This document shows, one piece after another, positions 1-8,639 of a DNA stretch of 64,000 nt; position 1 is the first letter of the stretch, and each line of letters starts with the position of its first letter. The stretch lies in assembly GCA_002706765.1 (NCBI GenBank), contig PAJV01000069.1, positions 1-64,000 on the forward strand. Reading direction: 5' to 3'. This DNA is from Gimesia sp. Lineage in GTDB: Bacteria > Planctomycetota > Planctomycetia > Planctomycetales > Planctomycetaceae. Position numbers and translations under genes: made by a program. Below the pieces are notes generated by a model that worked only from the letters and a program-made list of their open reading frames with translations, searched no databases and had not been told where the DNA came from.

Positions 1-573
1 CGGCGGATAGCTTCAGATTGTGGTTTTGATGAAATTCCTGATTCGCATACTTTGAAGTTTATCTGGTTACTGGCTTATGCTCGCTGGTGGCAGAGAGTAA
101 CTCGCCTGAGGGGAGCTATACCCCAGCGAATCGAGGACAGAGACAATGAAGATGAATTCTACGCTCCCACAGATGGTTTATGCGTGGATGCTGCCTGGAA
201 TGATAAAAAAAAGCTCATGGAGTATCGGGGGGTGTGGCTGGATGATGGAAGCGAAGCCTTTAGAGTCGATCCAATCAGTACCGGAAGTAACAATATCGGT
301 GAATTCCTGGCTATAGTACGTGGACTACAGTTGCTGAAACGGAAGGAGATTGACTGTCCTGTCTACAGCGACAGCCAGACGGCCATCAGTTGGCTGGAGA
401 ATTTAAGTATTAACTCAAAAAGTGCCAGAGGTCAAAAGATATCTCCCGCGGTATATCAGCGAATCACAAGGGCAGTCCTCTGGTTAACACGGCAAACCGA
501 CCTGAATCCAGTCCTGAAGTGGAATACAGATGACTGGGATGAAATCCCGGCCGATTATGGACGGAAGTTTTGA
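1..573 (+). CDS. Ribonuclease H family protein, 5' end outside the window
   Basis: Probable RNase HI-fold nuclease that would cut RNA in RNA-DNA hybrids. The reading frame is open to base 1, so the gene very likely starts upstream; the first internal start-like codon is a TTG at 52. In the 190 visible residues the four acidic positions of the fold can be placed: Asp63 (CVDAAW), Glu101 (NIGEFLAIVRGL), Asp124 (YSDSQTAISWL) and Asp185 in the tail motif EIPADYGRK, which recalls the C-terminus of the RNase H form often linked to a viroplasmin-like N-domain. That N-domain is not visible here. It converges with the blaR1-type gene, 71 bp away. The fold is well supported; the exact subtype and N-terminus are not. 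Confidence 0.75.
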   Translation, partial: RRIASDCGFDEIPDSHTLKFIWLLAYARWWQRVTRLRGAIPQRIEDRDNEDEFYAPTDGLCVDAAWNDKKKLMEYRGVWLDDGSEAFRVDPISTGSNNIGEFLAIVRGLQLLKRKEIDCPVYSDSQTAISWLENLSINSKSARGQKISPAVYQRITRAVLWLTRQTDLNPVLKWNTDDWDEIPADYGRKF

Positions 574-644
574 AGAGCATCGAATACATCTAAGGTGGGT
601 TAGAACACTAAATGTTGTTATAAGTTTTGGTATCTGAGAGGCAG

Positions 645-3600
645 TTATTCGCTGCAGCTTTTCAATGCCCAGATCGCGTGCTGTCTGGTATAGAGCTGTA
701 ATTGATCTGTCACGGTCTCGCTTTCTGGCTCCGGTTGTGAAGCCAGATAGCGCAGCCGTTCGATCACATCTGTCTGGCCCAGCAATCCGAGACCGATGGC
801 TGCAGAATCCCGTACGCTTTCTGACGGATGCTGCAGAAGTGCACGCAGTGGTGTCTGGAATGCGGCATTTTCGGAAAATCCTGCCAGTCGACAGGCCAGC
901 GCGATTGCAGCGGGGGAATCGCTTTGTTCGTCAGATAAAATCTGTTGCAGTGCGTCCCGGTAATCGCTCAATTCTCTGTGGAGCCTCTGGCTGTGTCCCT
1001 CACGACGGAATTGTCGATCGATGTCTCGCGCGTGTTTAAGGTAGACGCTCTGCAGGCCAATCTGTCTGATTTCTGCGAAACGGCTGGAAAGTAGATCCTG
1101 GGGTGGGAAATCATGGAAATGAAATCCCATAAATTGCACCCAGGTACTGCCTGCAGGAGCACTGGTCACGACGGAACGGTGTCCCAGCAGCAGCGAAGTG
1201 CCTGTCTGACGGTCGGAATTCTGCAATAGAATCCGAGACTGCTGTGAGCTGAAGGGAGTCTGGTAGGTGCGAAATGAATCTGAATCGGTGCCGGAAGCCA
1301 CCACGACCCCATCGCGTAGCAGCACGCCGGTGACACGGACTGTCTGCCCCGTATAATAAGAGGTACTCAGGATCTCTGGTGTGATGACCGCACGTTGTTG
1401 CTGATCATGGTGTATTGAAAACGACCTCACCCGCGTCTCTGAAGATGCCGATCCTCCAAAAGTCCCGCGTCTGCTTATTGGATGAACATCGAAGATTGGC
1501 GTGGGCACAAGAATCGTCTGATTGAGTTTAAAAGGAGCGACCGCGACTTCGCACTGGTCTGGTTTGACCAAAGTCTCTGCACAAATCAGAGGCTCAGCTA
1601 TTTCCCCGGCAAATCGTGTCAACGTCCAGTAGCGGGCAATCCCGAGTGGGGGATACGAACGCAGGCTGCAGCGCATCAACTGCGTCGCATCAGGTGCAGA
1701 CTCCACGCGAATATCCCCGAGGGTGGTCCATGAGGGATGGGTCCAGGGTTTCGTATACGCGGCTATCGAAGCGGAAAGCCGGTCTCCGGCCTGCTCCGGC
1801 TCTCTTGATGTCAGTTCGTCCCAGGGAAACCAGAGAAGGCCTCCCGTCGAATCGGGGGCCTTGGATTGCATCACCTGCTGAGGGGCTTTGCCATCGATCA
1901 GAATGTCGCCGACGGAAACTTCTGCCTGGTTCTTCTGGTTTGCTTCCCGATCAAAGAGCCACAGTTTTCCGTCGAGAACCTGAAAACGCAGGTCCAAATC
2001 GGGACCTGCTGTCTTACAGAGAATTTGTAAAGGTACAAACTGTCCCGGGGTCACTTCCACGTATTCGAGGAACTGAATTTCCATGTCAGCAGACCGTTCC
2101 ACCAGGGGAAAACCAGTTTCAGCATCAACGACTAACACCAGATCTTTGCTAGTTGTTTTGATATACCCTCCTCGATAGGAAGAACGGCCGGACTGATAGG
2201 GGAGACCTGAACCGAACTCGTGCACAAAGTGGGGGCCATTCAATCCCAGAACACGTACAGAGCGACCATTCCAACTGGCGGAAAACTGGATCGGCATTTT
2301 CCAGAGTTCTGGGTTTCGATGAATGCTGTCCAGCGCGAGGGTCAGTGTGATGCCGCGCTCGATCTTCGGGTTGTCACTGGGGAGTTCCCGTGGTCCCTGT
2401 TCGTCTTTGTAGCGAAACTGGTATGTTGTCTTGGGCAAAGGCGTCTCTTTCTTGCGCAGCCACAGTTGCTGCCGATCCAGAATGGATTCCAATACCTGGC
2501 CTGCTGGTCGGTTGCTGGCAGTCACGGCTGCTTCTGGAACCGTCGTTGAATACAAGGGCAGGCGATCTTCGTCATACAGCACCAGCATTAAGTTGGTATC
2601 ACTGTCGAGCGTATTGTGGTTCAGAGCAGGAAATCTGAGTTCCGCGGTCGGGGCAGTCACGGCCCCCGTCCATTCACCAGGTTTGCTGAGCGACTTGTTC
2701 ACAGGTATCCATTTTAACGACACGGGACGGAATTGACTGTTCTCAGTCTCCGGCGTTCCTTGAAAAGCATAAGTTGCCCCCAGTTCGAGTGGGGTCAGAC
2801 CTCGCAGCGCGACTTTGTTCCTGGATTCAGCCATGACAGCCATTTCCTGGTGACGAATTCGTATCTGTTGCACGGCTTCCTGCAACGATTTAGAGCTGGC
2901 GTTAATTTTCAGGTCAACGATTTCTTCCTTCTGGGCGGGGTGACCTGCAAATTGTGAAGAGCCGCTTGTTAAGATCCAGAGCCCTTCTGGTGTGACCTGA
3001 AACTTTTGCTCAACATGAAAGTCTTTCTCGGGAAATCTGATGTCAATGTGCCGGGGGGCCTGTTGCCCTGAATCTGTGGTATCCCAGTCCGCTAAGTTTA
3101 TTTCTGCAATCAGTTTCTCATCATTGTAGGCGACTTCGCGAACGATGCGATTGTTTTCATCAATGGTCAACAGCGACCGATTCACAACAACGTCATGCAT
3201 ATAAGCCCAGGAGGTCGTCTCAAACATGGCGCCGGCATTTAACTTCACACGACGGCTGGCCTGTGGAGACGGGCGCAGTTCGATCAGCCGGGTGTTCCCG
3301 TCCTGATGATAATCGACGACGATAAAATCGTTTGGATTTCTTCCCCAGTCGATCGAAGCAAAATTCAAACGGGTGCCGGAGAGATGCCTCAGCGTTTCAC
3401 GCCGTAGAAGTTCCCGGGCAGTGATCTGGTTTGAACGCTGATCTTTAGTGATATCGTCTGCTGTGCGATGCCGCGGATATGCCTCGGGGTTCGCAACTGT
3501 GAACGATGAACCATCGGGCAGTCTGATCACCGACCAGCCAGTCCCATAAACATCGGAACCAGCCTCCCGGTCGACGACTTCCACACGGAATGTCCCCGCC

Positions 3601-5969
3601 TGATCCCACTGAAATCGTTCATCGAGTCGATGAGGGGACATACGATGGGTGAAGTCAATTGACTTGAACCTACCCAGATCCGGGTTTTGCCAGAGACGGT
3701 TGGCTTTAAGGACTAGCTCTACATTAAAATCAGCGGCTCTTTGGGATGCGGCTGCCTGCTCCTTCAGCACTTTTTGAAAATCAAAGGGCAGAGTAGGCCA
3801 GTTTTTAACGGAAGTACTGTCGGACTCCTGAAGAGTGAACTGCTGATCCGTTTTCTCATCTCTCAGAACCAGGCGGTTAGGCAACCAGGACGCAGCTTGC
3901 GAGTTTTCAAAAACTCGCTGTAACGAAGATCCATCAATACGAGCAGCCCAAATCTCGGTCTTCCATTTGTGATCATTGCCGGGCAGAGTATCATACGTAG
4001 ATTGAGTCCAGGCAATCCATTCTCCGTTGTCTGACCAGCTGGGATTAACGCCTCCGGTTATGAAATGGTATCGCAAATCACGATCGGGCTGGTTGATTCC
4101 GGGCAGACTGACATAGTTCATCTCGCGTTTCACAGTATCCCAGATTCCAATACGACCGTCGGCTGGGATTCCCCCGCGCCAGGCGCTCCCCTTGGCAAAC
4201 TGCGTTGAGACAGCAATATACCGGCCGTTGGGGGACCAGGCTGCTCCTGCACCTTGCACTCCGGTTTCGTCAATCTGACCTGACTGCACATCAATGATAA
4301 CCAACGGAAAGCGAATACTTTTGCCGGGAGAATTACCAATGGCAAGTTTTTTCGAATCCGGAGACCAGGCGGCCCTCGTATTCAGCCGATTCTCGATGAG
4401 GCAACGAGTATTTCTGGTTGTTCTGTCGTAACAGAACAGTCCGTATTTTGTCGTTCCAGCCTGACTCGTATATCTGCCTGTAAAGGCAATTTGTAGGCCA
4501 TCTGGTGAAAGTACTGCATAAACATTGTAGCTGGGCCGGCATTCCGGCGGTAAAGCGGAGTGGGGTGACTTGCGCAGCTCCGGAGTGACTGGTGGGACTG
4601 ATTTCGTTGATGAACTGGAGTCCGCAGTAGTCGACTGTGGGGATGGTGTGTCAGGTTTCGTGTTCGGTTCTTGCCCCGGAGCGCTTTGGTTGGATTTCGC
4701 GACACGGGGTGGCTTTACAGTCTGACTGACGGTACTGCCCACCAGTAGGAGTGGGCAAGTCAGAGCTGCCACTACCAGGACCAGCGACGTTCTGGCGAAA
4801 GCTGAATGCGAACGCAGACGCTGAGATTCAATCAGCTTCAAGCGGGATTTCAGCTGACGAATGGAACCCGTACCACCGGTCGCCAACTGTGGCTGAACCT
4901 GTGCATGGGCTACAAAGTCAGTCGTTTCAACAATTGCCCTGGCGTATTCCTCAGCAACGTCAGGCCAGAGCGTGAGCACCTGGGCATCGCAGGCAGCCTC
5001 TTCGGCGGCGCGGAGACGGGAACGGGTCAACCAGACCAGCGGACACCACCACCAGATCACAGTCACAGCCAACTCCAACCATCTTGTCAGATAATCACGT
5101 CTCCGAATATGAGCAAACTCGTGAGTCAGAAGCAGATTGCGGGTTGTTGGCTCATGCATGGCCGAAAGATCAGCAGGTAGAATGACCAGGATCTGCCTGA
5201 TTCCCGACCAGACCAGAGGCGGGACCGTGGCTTGCAGCGTTCTGACAGTGGGTACTTTTCGCAGACCTGTTCGAACAGCAATCTCCTCGACAACAGACTG
5301 GACTTCCGGGGTGACAGGCTCTGAAAGCGGGAGCAGCCTTGTAAAGGCTCGGATGGATTGCATGGCTCTGAACAGTACGACCAGAGAACCAACAGCCCAG
5401 AGGGTGCATAAGCTCCAGCCAATGTATGCAGCATTCAATAGAGAACCATCTTTGGAGAGCTCTGAATTCTGGACTGCAGCTGTATGAAAGCGGTCAGAGG
5501 GAGCAGAAGAAGAATGCGTTACCGGAGTATTCGAAGCTGGGGGCAGTGTCTGCGGATTCACAAGCAGGTTCTGAGTCTGCGCCCCCCTGGTTGATGCGAC
5601 CGCAGAGGGTGAAGCTGGCAGGTTGTTTTCCGCAGTGATATCAGGGAAACGCTGTGTTTCTTCCAGATTTTGAATACCAGCTTGACTGGGGCTCACTTCG
5701 AGCTGGCTGTCAGATGGGTGAGAGACTGAAGCTGAAAAACTTAGGGCAGATGGTTGAGGCATTGTTGCTTTCGCAGAGGGAAAACCAGGAATCCCCAGTG
5801 GCAGAAAAGGAGGGATGATCAGCTTGAGCAGGACGACTATCCAGAGTGCATGTTCGATGACAGGCCAGCGTTGACGAGTCACACAGCTGAATAATTCTGA
5901 GACAAAGCAGAGTACTGCAGCAACAGTCAGAATGCCCAGGACAACATGGGAAGTTGATTCGAACCACAT
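645..5969 (-). CDS. Very large M56 (BlaR1/MecR1-type) sensor metallopeptidase with beta-propeller and HEAT-like regions
   Basis: Membrane sensor protease expected to detect an outside signal and inactivate its partner BlaI-type repressor, encoded just upstream. With the ATG at 5969 the protein has 1774 residues; this start is preferred because AGGAG lies 7 bases upstream, while the ATG 27 bases further out has no ribosome site. Membrane segments lie near residues 4-27, 36-60, 181-201 and 295-316. The zinc protease motif HEFAH is at 283-287, with the further ligand region EEAACDA at 323-329. A Ser/Pro-rich linker separates the first membrane pair from the protease. After a last membrane helix (about 395-415) come at least four WSPD-type propeller blades (about 470-700), a long region of unassigned beta-rich sequence, and a C-terminal stretch resembling HEAT repeats (about 1680-1765). 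BlaR1 proteins are usually near 600 residues, so the extension is large. Ligand unknown. Confidence 0.8.
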   Translation of the reverse strand: MWFESTSHVVLGILTVAAVLCFVSELFSCVTRQRWPVIEHALWIVVLLKLIIPPFLPLGIPGFPSAKATMPQPSALSFSASVSHPSDSQLEVSPSQAGIQNLEETQRFPDITAENNLPASPSAVASTRGAQTQNLLVNPQTLPPASNTPVTHSSSAPSDRFHTAAVQNSELSKDGSLLNAAYIGWSLCTLWAVGSLVVLFRAMQSIRAFTRLLPLSEPVTPEVQSVVEEIAVRTGLRKVPTVRTLQATVPPLVWSGIRQILVILPADLSAMHEPTTRNLLLTHEFAHIRRRDYLTRWLELAVTVIWWWCPLVWLTRSRLRAAEEAACDAQVLTLWPDVAEEYARAIVETTDFVAHAQVQPQLATGGTGSIRQLKSRLKLIESQRLRSHSAFARTSLVLVVAALTCPLLLVGSTVSQTVKPPRVAKSNQSAPGQEPNTKPDTPSPQSTTADSSSSTKSVPPVTPELRKSPHSALPPECRPSYNVYAVLSPDGLQIAFTGRYTSQAGTTKYGLFCYDRTTRNTRCLIENRLNTRAAWSPDSKKLAIGNSPGKSIRFPLVIIDVQSGQIDETGVQGAGAAWSPNGRYIAVSTQFAKGSAWRGGIPADGRIGIWDTVKREMNYVSLPGINQPDRDLRYHFITGGVNPSWSDNGEWIAWTQSTYDTLPGNDHKWKTEIWAARIDGSSLQRVFENSQAASWLPNRLVLRDEKTDQQFTLQESDSTSVKNWPTLPFDFQKVLKEQAAASQRAADFNVELVLKANRLWQNPDLGRFKSIDFTHRMSPHRLDERFQWDQAGTFRVEVVDREAGSDVYGTGWSVIRLPDGSSFTVANPEAYPRHRTADDITKDQRSNQITARELLRRETLRHLSGTRLNFASIDWGRNPNDFIVVDYHQDGNTRLIELRPSPQASRRVKLNAGAMFETTSWAYMHDVVVNRSLLTIDENNRIVREVAYNDEKLIAEINLADWDTTDSGQQAPRHIDIRFPEKDFHVEQKFQVTPEGLWILTSGSSQFAGHPAQKEEIVDLKINASSKSLQEAVQQIRIRHQEMAVMAESRNKVALRGLTPLELGATYAFQGTPETENSQFRPVSLKWIPVNKSLSKPGEWTGAVTAPTAELRFPALNHNTLDSDTNLMLVLYDEDRLPLYSTTVPEAAVTASNRPAGQVLESILDRQQLWLRKKETPLPKTTYQFRYKDEQGPRELPSDNPKIERGITLTLALDSIHRNPELWKMPIQFSASWNGRSVRVLGLNGPHFVHEFGSGLPYQSGRSSYRGGYIKTTSKDLVLVVDAETGFPLVERSADMEIQFLEYVEVTPGQFVPLQILCKTAGPDLDLRFQVLDGKLWLFDREANQKNQAEVSVGDILIDGKAPQQVMQSKAPDSTGGLLWFPWDELTSREPEQAGDRLSASIAAYTKPWTHPSWTTLGDIRVESAPDATQLMRCSLRSYPPLGIARYWTLTRFAGEIAEPLICAETLVKPDQCEVAVAPFKLNQTILVPTPIFDVHPISRRGTFGGSASSETRVRSFSIHHDQQQRAVITPEILSTSYYTGQTVRVTGVLLRDGVVVASGTDSDSFRTYQTPFSSQQSRILLQNSDRQTGTSLLLGHRSVVTSAPAGSTWVQFMGFHFHDFPPQDLLSSRFAEIRQIGLQSVYLKHARDIDRQFRREGHSQRLHRELSDYRDALQQILSDEQSDSPAAIALACRLAGFSENAAFQTPLRALLQHPSESVRDSAAIGLGLLGQTDVIERLRYLASQPEPESETVTDQLQLYTRQHAIWALKSCSE

Positions 5970-6021
5970 CAGATGACTCCTAAATACAAACTCCATGTGA
6001 TAAGTTGTGCTGAAAGGCGAT

Positions 6022-6420
6022 CTAGTCTTTGGGGAGCTTCTTGGGGGGGACTTCTTTGAGCAGTTCTTTCAACTGTTTCTGCTCTGAGGCTGTCCAGCGC
6101 CGCATCTGGATCAGACCGGTTAGCATGGGAATCACAGCACCGCCACACAAAGTATCTGATAGCCCCCGCAAGCGTTCCTGGATCAATGTTTCGCGATCAA
6201 TGGCTGCTGAAAAAACATGGACTCGCTGTCTACGGTCGCGTATCACACAATTCCGCTTTTCAAGTCGCTCCAGTAATTTCTGAACTGTGTAATATTGCGA
6301 AGTCGAACCTTCCGGATAAATTGCATCACACACTTCACGCGTCGTAGCCTGCCCACGATCCCACAGAACCTGCAAGACCAAGAGCTCGGTATCCGTCACA
6401 TGATATTGCTTAGACTGCAT
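6022..6420 (-). CDS. BlaI/MecI family transcriptional repressor
   Basis: Penicillinase-repressor family protein of 132 residues, close to the family length of about 125. The N-terminal winged helix is recognisable (VTDTELLVLQVLWDRGQATT, then a YTVQKLLERLEKR recognition segment), followed by the dimerising C-terminal helices. It should bind inverted repeats as a dimer and be cut or released on signalling by the M56 protease encoded 52 bp downstream on the same strand. A strong ribosome site (AGGAGGAG, complement of 6425-6432) precedes the ATG. The upstream region carries a promoter and two matching inverted repeats, so autoregulation of the pair is likely. Confidence 0.88.
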   Translation of the reverse strand: MQSKQYHVTDTELLVLQVLWDRGQATTREVCDAIYPEGSTSQYYTVQKLLERLEKRNCVIRDRRQRVHVFSAAIDRETLIQERLRGLSDTLCGGAVIPMLTGLIQMRRWTASEQKQLKELLKEVPPKKLPKD

Positions 6421-6441
6421 TTCACTCCTCCTGAAATCGAA

Positions 6442-6458
6442 AAAGACGTAGTGTCTTT
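6442..6458. promoter_or_regulatory. Candidate BlaI operator 2 (at the predicted transcription start)
   Basis: Perfect inverted repeat AAAGAC-N5-GTCTTT. It lies between the -10 box and the ribosome site of the BlaI-type gene, where a bound repressor would block initiation. It shares half-sites with operator 1. Confidence 0.6.
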
Positions 6459-6464
6459 GTGCTG

Positions 6465-6493
6465 ATTTGATCGGCCTGCTTGCAAAAAGTCAA
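6465..6493 (-). promoter_or_regulatory. Predicted sigma70-type promoter of the blaI-blaR1 pair
   Basis: On the minus strand a -35 box TTGACT (complement of 6488-6493) and a -10 box TCAAAT (complement of 6465-6470) are separated by exactly 17 bases. Transcription would start near 6458, about 38 bases before the ATG of the repressor. The -35 box lies inside one inverted repeat and the predicted start lies at the edge of the other. Confidence 0.5.
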
Positions 6494-6502
6494 GATGTCT
6501 TT
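6486..6502. promoter_or_regulatory. Candidate BlaI operator 1 (overlaps the -35 box)
   Basis: Inverted repeat AAAGTC-N5-GTCTTT on the plus strand, one mismatch from perfect. It covers the predicted -35 box of the repressor gene. Its half-sites and 5-base spacer match operator 2, whose centre is 44 bp away (about four helical turns), as expected for cooperating dimers. Confidence 0.55.
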
Positions 6503-6618
6503 GATGGGGTTTCCTGAGATCGTTCAATTCTGGGTTGAGGCAGCTACCCTCTTTCAACCTGTAGTACCTCTAGATTTTCCCGAAATATCTATTAATCCGC
6601 ACCACTCCCTGCATGTAA

Positions 6619-6696
6619 TTGCCGGAAGGAATTGATTATTCCGTGAAGCGAGAACTCGCGCTAAAATGTCGTCTATCTCGTGACAAACAGCACGGC
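6619..6696 (+). repeat. Dispersed direct repeat, copy A
   Basis: A 78-bp segment about 79% identical to copy B at 8898-8975, same orientation. It contains GCGAGAACTCGCGC, itself a short palindrome-like run, and TCGTGACAAACAGCA. The two copies bracket the cassette-like genes. Confidence 0.65.
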
Positions 6697-6828
6697 AGAT
6701 ACTCCAATAATTGTATCAAATTTGGTCATAAGCTATACCGTTATACCATCGTTGCTGAACGTCGTGGCGGTGCTGTAACGACGTTCAAAGATGCTCCGGT
6801 TTTTGTCACCACTGACGGGAATAAGTGA
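6619..6828 (+). CDS. Small unrecognised ORF containing repeat copy A
   Basis: A possible 69-residue protein with a TTG start and no clear ribosome site; I do not recognise it. The N-terminal part (IDYSVKRELALKC...RDKQHG) is related to a second ORF at 8883-9020, about 62 of 78 bases being identical from the TTG onward, which suggests the segment has been or still is coding. The rest is basic and Thr/Val rich. An attC-like site follows the stop, so this could be a further cassette gene or a remnant. Low confidence that it is expressed. Confidence 0.25.
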   Translation: MPEGIDYSVKRELALKCRLSRDKQHGRYSNNCIKFGHKLYRYTIVAERRGGAVTTFKDAPVFVTTDGNK

Positions 6829-6835
6829 TTTTGAT

Positions 6836-6955
6836 TTCGAACACGACTATAATGAATTCACCTTGTGCAGATTACGATGAGTTCTGAGTAATTTAGTAGA
6901 CTTTCGCGAAAACGAACGTTTTCTCGGGATGGCCAGTGAACTGCAGTGTTTATGC
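6836..6955 (+). other. attC-like site 0 (possible integron cassette boundary)
   Basis: The right arm at 6931-6955 (GGCC, AGTGAACTG, then GTTTATGC) resembles the right arm of attC-like site 1 (GGCCCGGTGAACTG, then GTCATGC). A left arm with partial complementarity, GAATTCACC, lies near 6854-6862. The conserved R' heptamer is degenerate. It lies directly upstream of the gene at 7044. This is a pattern match by eye; an attC covariance model would decide. Confidence 0.35.
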
Positions 6956-7043
6956 TATTAGATCTTGATATATTTAGAGGTAATTAAATTTTATCTATAG
7001 TGATCCCGTCAGGTTTTGTCCGCCCAGTACGAATAGAGTTCTT

Positions 7044-7523
7044 ATGCAATTTACCGTCGCAATGACAACCGATGATGTCTCCGACATCGCGAAAAAAACG
7101 GTCGACACTGAAACCGATCTTCATTTACGTACTGTTCTCTCGTGCGAAAGATGGATTCTTGCCGGAGGTGGAATAAAGAGTGATCCAAACATTGGTGAGC
7201 TTGTTGGAATGACGATAATTTATTCAGACAATTCGTCTGCGATTTTGCAATTCGAGATTAAATCACAAATTCAGGTCGAGTTGTTATTGCTCTCTGGTGT
7301 AGACGCCGGTCTCGATACGACAGCCGCACAACGATTCCGAGAACATTGTACAGAAATCAATGCGTCGATTGCCCACGATGCTTTCCAATTGTTAGCCCCA
7401 CTTGAGTATGTCGTCTGCAATCCACTACGCAAGGATCTCCCTGAAAATATGATTGGCGAAATGATTACGCTTTGCGATCACTTTGCTGCTGCACTTCTAA
7501 ACCTTCGCGGGTGTCCGGTATGA
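7044..7523 (+). CDS. Unrecognised 159-residue protein, probable integron-cassette gene
   Basis: I do not recognise this protein. It starts at ATG 7044, has no signal peptide or membrane helix, and shows alternating beta-like segments (GMTIIYSDNSSAILQFEIK, QVELLLLSGVDAGL) followed by helical sequence. No catalytic motif is evident. It sits alone between two attC-like sites (about 6955 and 7559), with only a short gap from its stop to the following site, the usual architecture of a single-gene integron cassette. Base composition looks more AT-rich than the surrounding chromosomal genes. Gene reality is fairly likely; function unknown. Confidence 0.55.
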   Translation: MQFTVAMTTDDVSDIAKKTVDTETDLHLRTVLSCERWILAGGGIKSDPNIGELVGMTIIYSDNSSAILQFEIKSQIQVELLLLSGVDAGLDTTAAQRFREHCTEINASIAHDAFQLLAPLEYVVCNPLRKDLPENMIGEMITLCDHFAAALLNLRGCPV

Positions 7524-7558
7524 TAGTAGTTACAATGTCCAGACAAATAACAATCACG

Positions 7559-7650
7559 CTATAAGAAAAATGTTGCACCTAAGTCGCGGCTCGCGCGGTT
7601 TGGTAAAATCAATGGGGTTCGTCGCGGCCCGGTGAACTGTGACGTCATGC
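7559..7650 (+). other. attC-like site 1 (integron cassette recombination site)
   Basis: About 92 bp between the 159-residue ORF and the SMEK-like gene. The left arm has TGTTGCACC (7571-7579) and the right arm GGTGAAC (7631-7637): GTT-CACC pairs with GGTGAAC leaving one unpaired G, a hallmark of attC folded bottom strands. Inside are two CGCGGC blocks (around 7584 and 7623) that can pair through CGCG, and a central AATGG segment. The outer right end is GACGTCATGC, a degenerate R' box. The length fits the attC range of about 57-141 bp. This is the best of the candidate sites here. Confidence 0.5.
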
Positions 7651-7665
7651 TTCAAGGGGCTCCGA

Positions 7666-8543
7666 ATGCTACAACAGGTCTTAACCAATTTGCTGTCTGA
7701 TATCGCGATTGTGCAACGTTACCTCGAAGTCAGCCAAGACGCTGGCTTTGCGGATATGACGCGTCTCCTCGAAAGCCTCGCGATTCACCTTTTTAAAGCG
7801 TCACATGGTCTCGATCTAACCAACAAAAATCTGTTCGCCCCAAACTTTCCCGCCATCGATCTTGCAGATGAGGCAAAACGAGTCGCTATTCAAGTTACAG
7901 TCAATGCTGATGCGAAAAAAATCCGCCACACGCTTGCCAAATTTGACGAATACAATCTCGCGAAAGACTATGATTCTCTAATCATTCACGGATTCTTGAA
8001 CTGCTCGCGAATCGAAGTCCCTGATCATTGCACCGTAATTAACATTGGGACAATCGTCTCAACTGTAGCGGACAAAAACGATGAAGAACTCGCCCAACAT
8101 CTAGTCGATGCTCTTGAGCAGCACACCGATTTCTCACGAATTCATCCTTACGATGATCGCAACTGCCTCGAAATCGTCCTTCGTTGCATTGATCGAAATG
8201 CGCTAAAGCATCGGATGGTCTGTGAAGGTTCTTATAGAGACATGGTAAAAGGACTGAATGAAATCACGGAATTGATTAGTAAAGGGACGATTAACCGTAA
8301 AAAGAAGAATAAAAGCGTTGATGACTTTAACGATTCCGAGATTCAAATCTTCTTGACCACCGTACGAAACGAAATCGGACGTATTGTTGCGATAGTAAAT
8401 GAGTCCCGGCAGGGGGGGCTGAATTTGTTGCGATTCCCATGCATCAGATTCAGCAAATCGACAGAGTAAAGTATCGTATCTTGGAGTTAGCGAATGAAGT
8501 CGCAAAGAAGGTCGGTATCGATATTCACCTGCAAATGATTTGA
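7666..8543 (+). CDS. SMEK-domain-like protein, probably interrupted by a frameshift in a G7 tract
   Basis: Resembles SMEK-domain proteins, a group seen in accessory and defence-type loci. Evidence is the block NFPAIDLADEAKRVAIQVT (residues 60-78) followed by KKIRHTLAKF; the spaced D...QVT pattern also recalls degenerate PD-(D/E)xK nuclease cores, though that is inference. ATG 7666 is preferred over GTG 7639 because AGGGG lies before it. In the sequence given, the frame stops at 8469 (267 residues). Just before, at 8412-8418, is a run of seven G. Adding one G, or a -1 shift, opens a frame to TGA 8541-8543 that reads as normal protein (RVKYRILELANEVAKKVGID) and ends right before the next attC-like site. 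So the intact protein is probably about 292 residues and the G7 marks a mutation, phase variation, ribosomal slip or sequencing error. Confidence 0.55.
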
Positions 8544-8544
8544 T

Positions 8545-8634
8545 ATTTAGCAAAAGATGAACCAGAGTTGTGGACCGTGCAAACTCTGAATTCAATATCA
8601 CTTTCTCCAGTCCGGTGAACTCAATCGTTAGTAC
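8545..8634 (+). other. attC-like site 2, after the SMEK-like gene
   Basis: Starts directly after the stop of the shifted reading frame at 8543. The right arm reads GTCCGGTGAACTC (8610-8622) then CGTTAG (8626-8631), close to the GGTGAAC arm of site 1 and to the GTTRRRY core of attC sites. Left-arm partners GAGTT (8565-8569) and GGAC (8572-8575) can pair with AACTC and GTCC with small bulges. Weaker than site 1. Confidence 0.35.
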
Positions 8635-8639
8635 CTGGT

